Positions 53,621 through 64,000 of a stretch of DNA of 64,000 nucleotides are shown here, piece by piece. The first letter of the stretch is position 1, and each line of letters starts with the position of its first letter. The notes under the pieces were generated by a model that was not told the origin of the DNA, ran no database searches, and saw only the letters and a program-made list of their open reading frames with translations. Both the position numbers and the translations under genes were made by a program. Origin of the DNA: JAFAGX01 sp035624085 (GTDB lineage: Bacteria; Acidobacteriota; Terriglobia; Terriglobales; Acidobacteriaceae); the NCBI GenBank assembly GCA_035624085.1, contig DASPSE010000411.1, positions 41,074 through 105,073 of the forward strand, read 5' to 3'.

Positions 53621-56137
53621 CTATACGGCGTCCAGCAATTCGCGCTGGCACGCTAAGCGCTGCTCACGATCTTCTGCGAACCGCTGAATGCCGGCGAAAA
53701 TCGACGCTTGATCCAAATGGGCTTCCACAATCACGTCCGGCTCTAGACCGCCGGTCAGCCACTGATTGTCCCAGTCGGAGGTAAGGGAATACTTGTCAGT
53801 GAGAGGGCCGACGTTGCGTAGGGGCCAAACACGGCGTGTACCGGTGCTGATCACCATCAGGTCAAAAAGAGCCTCGTGAGGCAGCACCATTCGGCGGTAG
53901 CTGTCCGGCTGCCTATCGAACAAATCTTCGCTTATGGCGGAAATGATCTTCACGTTGATTCCGCGCTCGTCCAAGTGCGGCAGCTCTTTTACGACATTGA
54001 CGGTCGTACTGGCGCCCTGAACGATAACGTAGCCCTGACGAGGCCGGTCCGGGGCAAAATCGCGAATCACGTAAAGCCCCTTGGCGGCGGCTTTCAGATC
54101 GGGATCGGCAAAACGGCTGCGGTCGGCCACCGGGAAATCGGGCCGCGCCACCTCAAGAATGATGATGCCCACCTTGGGGTCACGCGCAGCAATCTCCGCT
54201 GCGGCAAAGTATCCCGGCGCGACATCATTGTAGTCCCAGAAATTTAAGTTAATAGTTTGTCCCCGTGGGAAGAGCTTCCATACTTGTGGAGCGAAAATGC
54301 CGAAGTGGGTGCGGGCATCCGCCGCCGTTTCCGGTCCGGAATGTCCTGCCAAAATGTGTAGCACCCCCATGCGGAACTTGCTGTCCTGATTCTGTTGGCT
54401 CCAAACGCGGGCTGGCGTGTACATCAATGGCGTGAACGCGCCGTAGGTGCCACTCAAAGCCCACACTCCCGCAAATTTAGCGGGATCGACTGAGGCACTC
54501 TGGTTCACAAGCCCAATCGCGGTCGAGACGTTACCAGCTTCCTGAATGGCGGCCTTCAACCGCGTGCCGAGCGGGTTTTTCTCGGGATCGTAGTGGCCCC
54601 ACAAGCTGCCGTGCTCGACGTTGATCGACTCGGACAGATCGGCGGCGATGGTAAAGAACCGGTTATCGGTCACATAGTTCATCCACTTGATGATTTCCGA
54701 AACGGCCCGCCTCGCCCCCGCAGCTTCCCCGGGTTTGCGAAAGAGCGTAATCCCGACTTCCTTCTGTTCCTCCGAAATTGGATTCGTTACCGAAAGCTTC
54801 TGCGGTTCGCGCGGCAAGTTTGCGACTCGCAAGCGATCATCGAGAAAGGGGTCGTTTCGGACATCGATGCGAACGGCAATCTCGTCCTTGACTGTATCGC
54901 CAATCTCAATCAACCGATCCGCGACCCAGTCGCCCAAACCGTTGCGATCGAGCACCGACATGATAATGTCAATGTTGGTTTTGAACTGGATCAGGCGTTC
55001 TCTGGGATCCGTCACGGGCCCCTGACGGATGCCGTTGAATTGGACATCATAGTGACGCTCAAAGGTCTCTGCGAGGGCGACAAAATAGTCCGAGTTCATC
55101 TTGAGCGAGTAAGGATGGCTGGCGTAGCCAACCAGCTGCTGGCCGTAATTGGCGATCTCACCGTGGATCGCCGCAGGCCAGTAGCCCTTGACGGTGTTAC
55201 CAATCGCTATCATGGGACGCCGATCCGCCGGGTCCCATTCATCCATCGCTTTCAGCACGGCCACGATCTGCCCGTAATCATGGCCGTTATCCATTGTGAA
55301 CACGTTCCAGCCATACGAAGTCCACTGATCGATGATTCTGTAGCCGTCATATCTTTTGGCAATAACGCCGCCACACAGTGAATCGTCGATGCCGCTGTTG
55401 TTATAGGAGAACAGAATCCGCAAGCGCTTGCCGACTTGCAGCGCGAGCGCCTGGGTCTTCAACTCCTGGGCGTGGCCCTCCGTCATAGCAAATTCGCCTT
55501 CGAAGGCGATCACCTTTGGGTAACTTGGGGCGCCGACGAAATTCCAGAATGCGGCTTTCCCCGCGGCTGTTGCGATGCCAATACCGGAAGGGCCTCCATT
55601 TACATCATTCGTGAGATCTGTCGATTCGGCATGACCGGCCAGGGCACGGATGCCGCGCCCTTTGGCTTGGGCAAACAGCGGGTGGTCTTCCAATCCCAAG
55701 CTTTGCAACAGCGTTTTGAGTGCTCCCGCGCCCCTGCGGAACCCAAGGGCATCGATCGGCAGCATGGCGACGCGGGGATCCACTTTGTAGCGTGGGTCGC
55801 CGGTCATCTCGAACTTCCGCAGCAAGGCCTGACCCATGATCATCCACAGGGCATAGCAGGTCGGAATACAATGGCCACCAGCCAGCATGAATTTATCCCC
55901 GTAAGGGTGCTTAGGGCGACGGTAGTCGTATCGTAGACCGCCTAGCTCCGATCCGGCGAGGTGCGCGGCCACGTTGTATGGTGTGTACGCAAGAGGCCCG
56001 CCGAAATGGCCGGTTTGCGCGTAATTTCCGAGCATCACCAGGGTCATGCAGGTCATGTACCCGATATCTTCCATACGGTGGTCATACGCCAGAGGAACCG
56101 GAGAAATGGGCGATAACTGCGTCTCTATAGTTGCCAA
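53621..56137 (-). CDS. Transketolase / pyruvate dehydrogenase E1-like thiamine-diphosphate enzyme
   Basis: An 838-residue cytoplasmic thiamine-diphosphate enzyme with the three-domain order of transketolase and homodimeric E1: PP domain (residues about 30-380) with FMLAGGHCIPTCYALW, HAESTDLTNDVNGGPSG and the cofactor motif GEFAMTEGH...YNNSGID (a G-E-F in place of G-D-G), Pyr domain (about 480-690, AADLSESINVEHGS, TYGAFTPLMYTPARV) and a C-terminal domain (YVIVQGASTTVNVVKEL). No ATG fits; TTG 56137 has AGGAG upstream and is preferred over TTG 56167. The tandem GTATAC-type site lies about 220 bp upstream. The sugar or 2-oxoacid substrate is not deducible. Confidence 0.75.
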   Translation of the reverse strand: MATIETQLSPISPVPLAYDHRMEDIGYMTCMTLVMLGNYAQTGHFGGPLAYTPYNVAAHLAGSELGGLRYDYRRPKHPYGDKFMLAGGHCIPTCYALWMIMGQALLRKFEMTGDPRYKVDPRVAMLPIDALGFRRGAGALKTLLQSLGLEDHPLFAQAKGRGIRALAGHAESTDLTNDVNGGPSGIGIATAAGKAAFWNFVGAPSYPKVIAFEGEFAMTEGHAQELKTQALALQVGKRLRILFSYNNSGIDDSLCGGVIAKRYDGYRIIDQWTSYGWNVFTMDNGHDYGQIVAVLKAMDEWDPADRRPMIAIGNTVKGYWPAAIHGEIANYGQQLVGYASHPYSLKMNSDYFVALAETFERHYDVQFNGIRQGPVTDPRERLIQFKTNIDIIMSVLDRNGLGDWVADRLIEIGDTVKDEIAVRIDVRNDPFLDDRLRVANLPREPQKLSVTNPISEEQKEVGITLFRKPGEAAGARRAVSEIIKWMNYVTDNRFFTIAADLSESINVEHGSLWGHYDPEKNPLGTRLKAAIQEAGNVSTAIGLVNQSASVDPAKFAGVWALSGTYGAFTPLMYTPARVWSQQNQDSKFRMGVLHILAGHSGPETAADARTHFGIFAPQVWKLFPRGQTINLNFWDYNDVAPGYFAAAEIAARDPKVGIIILEVARPDFPVADRSRFADPDLKAAAKGLYVIRDFAPDRPRQGYVIVQGASTTVNVVKELPHLDERGINVKIISAISEDLFDRQPDSYRRMVLPHEALFDLMVISTGTRRVWPLRNVGPLTDKYSLTSDWDNQWLTGGLEPDVIVEAHLDQASIFAGIQRFAEDREQRLACQRELLDAV

Positions 56138-56357
56138 GCTGAGCTCCTGATTTCTGGCATCATGCAATGACGGAGCGCCAAGGCCGAAATGATGATGCCT
56201 AGGTTGCGAGCTGCATACTCCATACAGAAGTCTACAATCAGTTACGCTCTACAATTACGCACGCCAAAATACCTCTCTCTGAAGTTTCTGCAAAAGTCCT
56301 CCCCGTGGTGTAATCTTCAGTTACGAACCACGTCGCTACTGCCGTTGCAAGCCAAGT

Positions 56358-56384
56358 GTATACGATAAATGCTGAAGTGCATAC
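56358..56384 (-). promoter_or_regulatory. Tandem GTATAC-type operator upstream of the transketolase-like gene
   Basis: GTATAC (56358-56363) and GCATAC (56379-56384), 21 bp apart. On the minus strand a TTGCAA follows after 7 bp, a weak -35 candidate. The stretch 56138-56357 contains no gene. The truncated DUF932 gene ends only 8 bp to the right of the site. Confidence 0.5.
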
Positions 56385-56391
56385 ATCTCGC

Positions 56392-56742
56392 TTAGTCCCC
56401 ACGAAACGCAAGGTTGTGACACACGAATACCCGAAGTCCAACTGTGCATGCCAGCCGGAATCGTTTGTTGTTAGCGTTCCGAATCCCAATCGCAAATCGG
56501 CATCCTTCGAAGCCGGCTTCCAGGTCAAGAACTCCGAACATCTCCATTCCATCGCTGGACACGGCGAACTCCTCGCCAACTACACCGATGTGCCGATGAC
56601 TCAAAGTTTCAACCAAGGTTTCCACGACTGCCGCGTGCGCGATCGGGATATGCGTTTCTGTTTTAGGCGGTGTTAGCAGCGTTGCTAGCTCCGCCCGGGT
56701 GATTTTGCCCGTGCATGAAATAAGCGTGCTTGTTTCCGACAT
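56392..56742 (-). pseudogene. DUF932 phage/plasmid-related protein, truncated
   Basis: The 116 residues match the N-terminus of DUF932 proteins of phages and plasmids: IPIAHAAVVETLVETLSHRHIG, VVGEEFAVSSDGMEMFGVLDLE, GFEGCRFAIGIRNANNKRFRLA and VGLRVFVCHNLAFRGD. The usual protein is more than twice as long; the frame stops right after the conserved N-A/L-F-x-GD motif. ATG 56742 has AGGAGA upstream. It is divergent from the serine recombinase, with 95 bp between starts, and the two together look like the remains of an integrated element. Confidence 0.75.
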
Positions 56743-56837
56743 CTGATTCTCCTTTCAGCGTTAAGTTCACTTCCAACACAAATCTCTTGCGCTTGATCGT
56801 AGCCACGCGTTCCCTCAGCCTCCCGACGGAGGCTTCT

Positions 56838-58499
56838 ATGACTACGATTCGAGCCGCGTTTTATGCACGTGTGTCCGGCGAACAACAAGCAGCCGCGCAC
56901 ACCATCGAAAGTCAGATTGCTGCGCTCAGTGAGCGCGCCAGCGGTGACGGCATGCCAGTGCCGCCCGAGCGACAATTTGTCGATGATGGCTACAGCGGTG
57001 CGAGCCTCATTCGTCCAGCCCTGGATCGACTCCGCGATCTTGTGAATGTCGGCGCGATCGACCGGATCTACGTTCACTCACCCGACCGGCTCGCGCGGAA
57101 CTACGCGTATCAAGTCCTATTGCTCGATGAGTGGCGTCGGCGCGGTGTCGAGGTGGTGTTCATGAACCGGCCTCTCGGCCAGAGCCCGGAAGATGACCTC
57201 CTGCTTCAGGTCCAAGGCATTGTCGCTGAATATGAGCGAGCCAAAATCATGGAGCGGAGTCGGCGGGGTAAGAAGCACGCAGCCCAGAGCGGTTCGCTCA
57301 ACGTGATGTCGGGGGCTCCGTTCGGATATCGATATTTTTCTGTTCGCGAAGGCGATGGCCACGCGCGGTTCGAACCTGTAGCTGAACAGGCACGAGTTGT
57401 CCAACAGATCTTCTCTAGGATCGGTCACGACCGCTGTAGTCTTTCCGAAGTCTGTCGCAGACTTCACAAGGGCGGTACGCCCACCGCTACTGGTAAGCAC
57501 ATCTGGTCGCGTGAGGCCGTGTGGCACGTTCTCCAGAATCCTGCTTATATGGGCCAGGCGGCATACGGAAAAACACACATGATGCCGCGGGGAAAGAAGT
57601 CACGGCTGCGGGCAGCGCGTGGGCATCCGGCTCAGCCTCGCCGAAGTAATGCGCCAAAGCCGACCGATCCGAAAGAATGGGTGTTTGTTACCGTTCCCGG
57701 CTTGGTCGACGAGACACTCTTTCGTGCAGCACATGCACAGCTTGAGGAAAACAGAAGTCGCGCTCGTCAAGGGCGATGCAGGCCTGGCTATCTGTTGCAG
57801 GGACTTGCTTGCTGTGCGAAATGCGGGTATGCCTATTACGGCAAGACGCTCCGCCAACTAGGTGCGGGCCGTCAAATGAGGGATTTCCTCTACTATCGAT
57901 GCAGCGGCTCGGATGGTTATCGCTTTGGGGGCGAGCGAATTTGCAGCAACGCGCAGATCCAGGGAAACATCCTAGAGACCACGGTCTGGTCCGAAGTTTC
58001 CAAGCTTCTCACGAACCCTCAGAGCGTAGAGCTAGAGCATCAGGACAGGACCAAGAACGGGGCGTTGTTAGACAATCTCGAAGCCCTAAGATCGCAAAAA
58101 GCGAAGCTCGAGCATGCAGTGGAGAGATTGATCGACAGCTTTGCCGAAGGTCTGATTGAGAAAGACCAGTTTGCGGCGCGTATGGCTCGAACCAAGAGCC
58201 GAATCGCTGATCTCGACACCAGAGTTGAAAAGTATGCAGGGGATCTCGATCAGCAGGAACACCTTCGACTCGCAACGAACCGGCTTCGCGAGCTAGCGGC
58301 AACTATTGGGCCAGAGTTAGGAAACGCAGACTGGCAACGAAGGCGAGAAATCATCCGGACGGTCGTACAGCGAATTGACATTGACTCTGAGCTTATCAAG
58401 ATCATTTTCCGCGTAAACCAAAACACCCGTGGCGCAGATTCTGACGCCATCGCAATCACAGTCCCGCGGCCGTCAAAACGATTTAGATTCTCTGGCTAA
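56838..58499 (+). CDS. Large serine recombinase (site-specific integrase/resolvase family)
   Basis: A 553-residue large serine recombinase. ATG 56838 with GGAGG is preferred over 56730. Catalytic domain (1-150): the nucleophile Ser in AFYARVSGEQQ, DDGYSGASLIRPALDRL, and HSPDRLARN with catalytic Arg. The recombinase domain (about 165-280) has APFGYRYF and GTPTATGKHIWSREAVWHVL, NPAYMGQAAYGK. A zinc ribbon follows (LACCAKCGYAYYGKT, YYRCSG, RICSN), then a coiled coil (about 430-500, LEHAVERLIDSF). All catalytic and zinc residues look intact, so it may still be active, although the element around it is reduced. Confidence 0.9.
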   Translation: MTTIRAAFYARVSGEQQAAAHTIESQIAALSERASGDGMPVPPERQFVDDGYSGASLIRPALDRLRDLVNVGAIDRIYVHSPDRLARNYAYQVLLLDEWRRRGVEVVFMNRPLGQSPEDDLLLQVQGIVAEYERAKIMERSRRGKKHAAQSGSLNVMSGAPFGYRYFSVREGDGHARFEPVAEQARVVQQIFSRIGHDRCSLSEVCRRLHKGGTPTATGKHIWSREAVWHVLQNPAYMGQAAYGKTHMMPRGKKSRLRAARGHPAQPRRSNAPKPTDPKEWVFVTVPGLVDETLFRAAHAQLEENRSRARQGRCRPGYLLQGLACCAKCGYAYYGKTLRQLGAGRQMRDFLYYRCSGSDGYRFGGERICSNAQIQGNILETTVWSEVSKLLTNPQSVELEHQDRTKNGALLDNLEALRSQKAKLEHAVERLIDSFAEGLIEKDQFAARMARTKSRIADLDTRVEKYAGDLDQQEHLRLATNRLRELAATIGPELGNADWQRRREIIRTVVQRIDIDSELIKIIFRVNQNTRGADSDAIAITVPRPSKRFRFSG

Positions 58500-59201
58500 A
58501 GAAACTCTGCTGAGTTCTAAAGGCTCGGCACCTGAAAATTGCCAGTGATGGGGAAACCGACTTTTCGGTTTCCAACACGGTGGAGGACTGTTTTTAGAAC
58601 CTGAAACCTTATTAATGCAACATTGTTACAGGCATAAATGCACCGTCGATGGCCAAGAGGCAGACTGTTTGAATAATCGACCGTTATCCCTTCTGAGATT
58701 GCATCCCGCTCCACATCCTGTTCATCGCTGATTGATGTTAAAAGATGAGAGTCGTTCTCGCAGCGGGGATTCGGTACACGAAAGTGCGGGTTTCGAACGG
58801 CACAAACTATCCGGAGGCGGAGGGCCGGCTGTACGGAAACTGTGTCAAAACCCTCGTTTTTAAGGGCGCTGAACATGTGCTTGAGCGAAATGCAGACTCC
58901 CCAAGTTATTGTTTTTCCAGAATTCGTCAGAAGTAGGAATGCGCGTTTAGAACGGGCGTTTGTGCGCCCGAGGGGAGGTGTACGAGGCTCACGGAGAAAT
59001 CGACAACGGTCTGCAAGTATTTTCTTCACGTCAGGGATCCGCACTCGCCGACACTGAACTGAATCGAGGGCTGGTCCCCCACGATGCAGCCCGCGAAACC
59101 CACTTGCCGCGGTTGATAATTTTGGTAGCATTTTGGCAGCAAATTGCGCCGTTTGGGCCGGTTTTTACCGACTCCGCCGGTCGTAAGTCCTTTAAGAATC
59201 A
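58500..59201. other. Gene-poor flank of the recombinase element
   Basis: About 700 bases without a convincing gene. Several short frames exist, none with family features. The hairpin at 58552-58573 and the tRNA fragment at 59231-59270 are the only identifiable structures. The stretch is probably degraded element DNA. Confidence 0.5.
58552..58573. terminator. Perfect 9-bp hairpin downstream of the recombinase
   Basis: GGAAACCGA (58552-58560), loop CTTT, TCGGTTTCC (58565-58573), about 55 bp after the recombinase stop. No T-run follows directly, but position and stability fit a transcription terminator for the recombinase. Confidence 0.5.
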
Positions 59202-60167
59202 ATGGCCGGCTGCTACCTTATTCCCATGGCATGGAAGAGGTCGTCGGTTCGATCCCGACCAGGTCCACCAATCCCTTCTCCGAAGCCCGCTTTTCTCGTT
59301 CTATTCATAGTGTCTCTCCTGCTGGTTCGGTCCGGCAGGGCTGCGCCCGTTGGCAAAGGCGTCGAGTCCTGGTCCGTGCGCTGGCAGCCCGTTGAGCTAA
59401 TCAATGGGTCTCCTATTCTCTGGCAAGTCAATTCGCCGGTACGCCTCGAGTCGCTTTCCGGGAAGTGGTTCGACCACGAGGTCTTCTTCTCTTTTGATGC
59501 GCGAACCCGGCTCTGGTACGGAATTGCGGGCGTCAGCCTCGAGACTCATCCGGGCACATATTCGCTCGCGCTGACGGGGAAGACCGGCGATGGAAAGGAG
59601 ATTTCATTCAAGCGACAGATTGCGATCAGCAAGGGCAGGTACCGTCGCATTGAGGTGAGCGTCCCCAAGCAATTTACCGAGCCGAACCCTGAGCAACTGT
59701 CGGAAATCGAGGAAGAGCAGGCGCTCAAGAAAGACGTCTTCGCCCGAATGGATCCGAAGCGTGAATGGGAGGGCAGGTTTCTGCCGCCGGTTTCAGCTTC
59801 GATTTCCGATGTCTTCGGCACCGCCCGCGTGTTTAATGGTGAGACTCAGAGCATGCATCAGGGCCTCGATTATGCGGTTCCGTCGGGCACGGCTGTAGCG
59901 GCCCTCAACCGAGGTAATGTTCTGCTGGCGCGGCCTCTGTTTTTTGAAGGGAATTGTGTGGTGCTCGACCACGGACAGGGATTGCTCAGCCTTTACATGC
60001 ATCTTTCCAAACTTGAGGTGAAAGAGGGTGATCAGGTTGCGAAAGGGCAGGAAATTGCTTTGAGTGGCGGCACGGGCCGGGCCACAGGTCCTCATCTGCA
60101 CATCGCGGTGCGCTGGCAGGGAATTTATGTCAATCCGGCGACGCTGCTGAGCTTGAATCTGCCCTGA
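59202..60167 (+). CDS. M23 (LytM-type) peptidase, exported; start uncertain
   Basis: An M23-family zinc endopeptidase acting on peptidoglycan cross-links or with a regulatory LytM role. The first convincing part is the hydrophobic signal PKPAFLVLFIVSLLLV. The C-terminal LytM domain shows HQGLDYAVPSGTAV (HxxxD ligand pair), GNCVVLDHGQGLLSLYMHLS (with H-x-x-L), VAKGQEIALSGGTGR and GPHLHIAVRWQG (HxH ligand), so all metal ligands are present. An N-terminal beta domain precedes it. In-frame ATGs at 59202 and 59226 lie before or inside the tRNA remnant; the natural start is likely after 59270, perhaps GTG 59310 or a rare codon, or was lost on integration. Confidence 0.8.
   Translation: MAGCYLIPMAWKRSSVRSRPGPPIPSPKPAFLVLFIVSLLLVRSGRAAPVGKGVESWSVRWQPVELINGSPILWQVNSPVRLESLSGKWFDHEVFFSFDARTRLWYGIAGVSLETHPGTYSLALTGKTGDGKEISFKRQIAISKGRYRRIEVSVPKQFTEPNPEQLSEIEEEQALKKDVFARMDPKREWEGRFLPPVSASISDVFGTARVFNGETQSMHQGLDYAVPSGTAVAALNRGNVLLARPLFFEGNCVVLDHGQGLLSLYMHLSKLEVKEGDQVAKGQEIALSGGTGRATGPHLHIAVRWQGIYVNPATLLSLNLP
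59231..59270 (+). tRNA. 3' half of a tRNA gene (probable attachment-site remnant)
   Basis: The sequence shows variable-loop AGGTC, T stem GTCGG (59243-59247), T loop TTCGATC (59248-59254), T stem CCGAC (59255-59259), acceptor strand CAGGTCC (59260-59266), discriminator A and encoded CCA ending at 59270: perfect tRNA geometry. The matching 5' acceptor GGACCTG and a D arm are absent upstream, so only the 3' half is here. This is what integration of a mobile element into a tRNA gene leaves at the far end. The isoacceptor cannot be assigned with confidence. Confidence 0.7.
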
Positions 60168-60201
60168 GTCCTGGATCGTTATTTAAGCGGCCGCGCTATA
60201 C

Positions 60202-60915
60202 TTAGCCCCGCATTAAGCCACGGTATAACGTCAGGGCGCCGCCCCCGAGGGTAACAACGATGTTTGCAATAATTGGCGCAATCAGGTTGCGCGTTCGGTA
60301 ATAGAGCAGGGCGGAAACCACACCCAATATCGTCGCAACAGGAAAGCTCAGGGCAGGATAAACCCACGCGAATAATAAGCAGCTTCCGACGACTGCTGCT
60401 GGCACGCTGGCGGTTTCCACCAGAGTTCTGAACACCACCCCTCGGTACGCGAGCTCACTGCTGAGACCCAACGCAACAACGAACAGCACCACACCGGCCG
60501 CACCAAGAGGTGACAAGGCATTTGCGATCAGCAATCGGACGAAATACAGTTGCCTGTCCCCGTACCAAAATATCGGGCTCGCCGCTGCGAATGCAACCAC
60601 ACCACCGGCTAGTCCCCACGCGGCGCTTCTGAGCGCACCGACCGCAATGGGCGATGACCATCGAAAGAGCTCTGACTTCGGCCGGTAAGGCAGAGCGACC
60701 GCCAGCATCAGGATTATGAAGAGTACATTCAGAAGAGCAAACCACAGATCGAAACGAAAATGCGCCCACGGGACCCTTCGTATCTTCGTAAACCACCACC
60801 AACTACCCACCTCCAATCCCTTGTACAGAAGCATGGCGCCGGCCATGGCATAGATCATGCGTGGCAGCGGGAAAGTGCTGTATCTATATTCTTCGTGATT
60901 GCTCGTTGTCTGCAC
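60202..60915 (-). CDS. CPBP-family (CAAX protease-like) membrane protein, degenerate active site
   Basis: A 237-residue integral membrane protein with about seven hydrophobic segments, starting at GTG 60915. The CPBP core is recognisable: SSELAYRGVVFRTL corresponds to motif 1 (EExxxR), here with one Glu and the Arg kept. Motif 2 (F-x-x-x-H) reads FAWVYP and motif 3 (H-x-x-x-N) reads APIIANIV, so both active-site His residues appear replaced. It may be a non-catalytic family member, such as a membrane-protein partner or bacteriocin-immunity-like protein. It is convergent with the M23 gene, whose stop is 34 bp away. Confidence 0.7.
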   Translation of the reverse strand: MQTTSNHEEYRYSTFPLPRMIYAMAGAMLLYKGLEVGSWWWFTKIRRVPWAHFRFDLWFALLNVLFIILMLAVALPYRPKSELFRWSSPIAVGALRSAAWGLAGGVVAFAAASPIFWYGDRQLYFVRLLIANALSPLGAAGVVLFVVALGLSSELAYRGVVFRTLVETASVPAAVVGSCLLFAWVYPALSFPVATILGVVSALLYYRTRNLIAPIIANIVVTLGGGALTLYRGLMRG

Positions 60916-61026
60916 GCTTGGATAGTGATGCGAGGAGTGTAGCAGCGCCGCAATCGGCCGTGCGCGTTACCGTTGTAATGTTAGAAGGTCAGAGACAAGA
61001 GTGCTGGACGAAAGTTGTCAGCAGGT

Positions 61027-64000
<2,974 letters not shown>

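Noticed and set aside
54593..55381. Plus-strand frame of 262 codons
   Set aside because: Antisense shadow of the transketolase-like gene.
58517..59131. Minus-strand frame of 204 codons after the recombinase
   Set aside because: No domain, no ribosome binding site and low-complexity resemblance only; treated as non-coding flank.

Overview
The window looks like an accessory, catabolic stretch of an Acidobacteriota (Terriglobia-type soil bacterium) chromosome. The evidence is two Oar-like TonB receptors with an N-terminal carboxypeptidase-regulatory domain, many secreted peptidases and amidohydrolases with Sec, lipoprotein or Tat signals, strong GGAGG/GGGGGA ribosome binding sites, and a dapB of the short form common in that phylum. 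The taxon is an inference; no rRNA or marker gene is present.

Layout. 1-13 kb: a DUF917 protein, a lipoprotein D-aminoacylase, a PLP enzyme/metC pair, an M28 (glutamate carboxypeptidase II-like) peptidase, a broken IS1595 transposase next to a 5'-truncated dmpA, and an M14 peptidase. 13-27.5 kb: two receptor-peptidase modules on the minus strand (TonB1-S41-[TonB relic]-S41-M14 and TonB2-M61), then a Tat-exported sulfite-oxidase-like protein and a TPR protein on the plus strand. 29-34 kb: a CapA-like protein, a class C beta-lactamase-like hydrolase and a Tat-exported amidohydrolase, all plus strand. 34-49.3 kb: an aminotransferase relic, dapB, and then about 13.7 kb read in one direction (minus): M24 protein, LLM oxidoreductase, split xanthine-dehydrogenase-type hydroxylase, dipicolinate-synthase-A-like protein, VOC protein, DapA-family aldolase, two opine-type dehydrogenases, a decayed MFS permease and pxpBCA (5-oxoprolinase). 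49.5-56 kb: MFS permease, tautomerase-like protein, tannase-family esterase, a SpoIIAA-like protein and a large transketolase-like enzyme. 56.4-59.3 kb: a mobile remnant (truncated DUF932 gene, large serine recombinase, gene-poor flank, 3' half of a tRNA). 59.3-64 kb looks like ordinary chromosome: M23 peptidase, CPBP-family protein and an Lhr-type helicase running off the right edge.

The most interesting hidden structure is a repeated operator. At six places the hexamer GTATAC (or a one-mismatch form) occurs twice exactly 21 bp apart, and at four promoters the near copy lies 9-10 bp upstream of a TTGACW -35 box. The sites stand upstream of the D-aminoacylase, the M28 peptidase, both TonB receptor operons, the CapA-like gene and the transketolase-like gene. 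They define a probable regulon controlled by a regulator not encoded in the window. The genes under it suggest uptake and breakdown of peptides and amino-acid derivatives. Relics of a TonB 3' end and of a sulfite-oxidase 3' end show that the receptor modules arose by block duplication followed by deletion.
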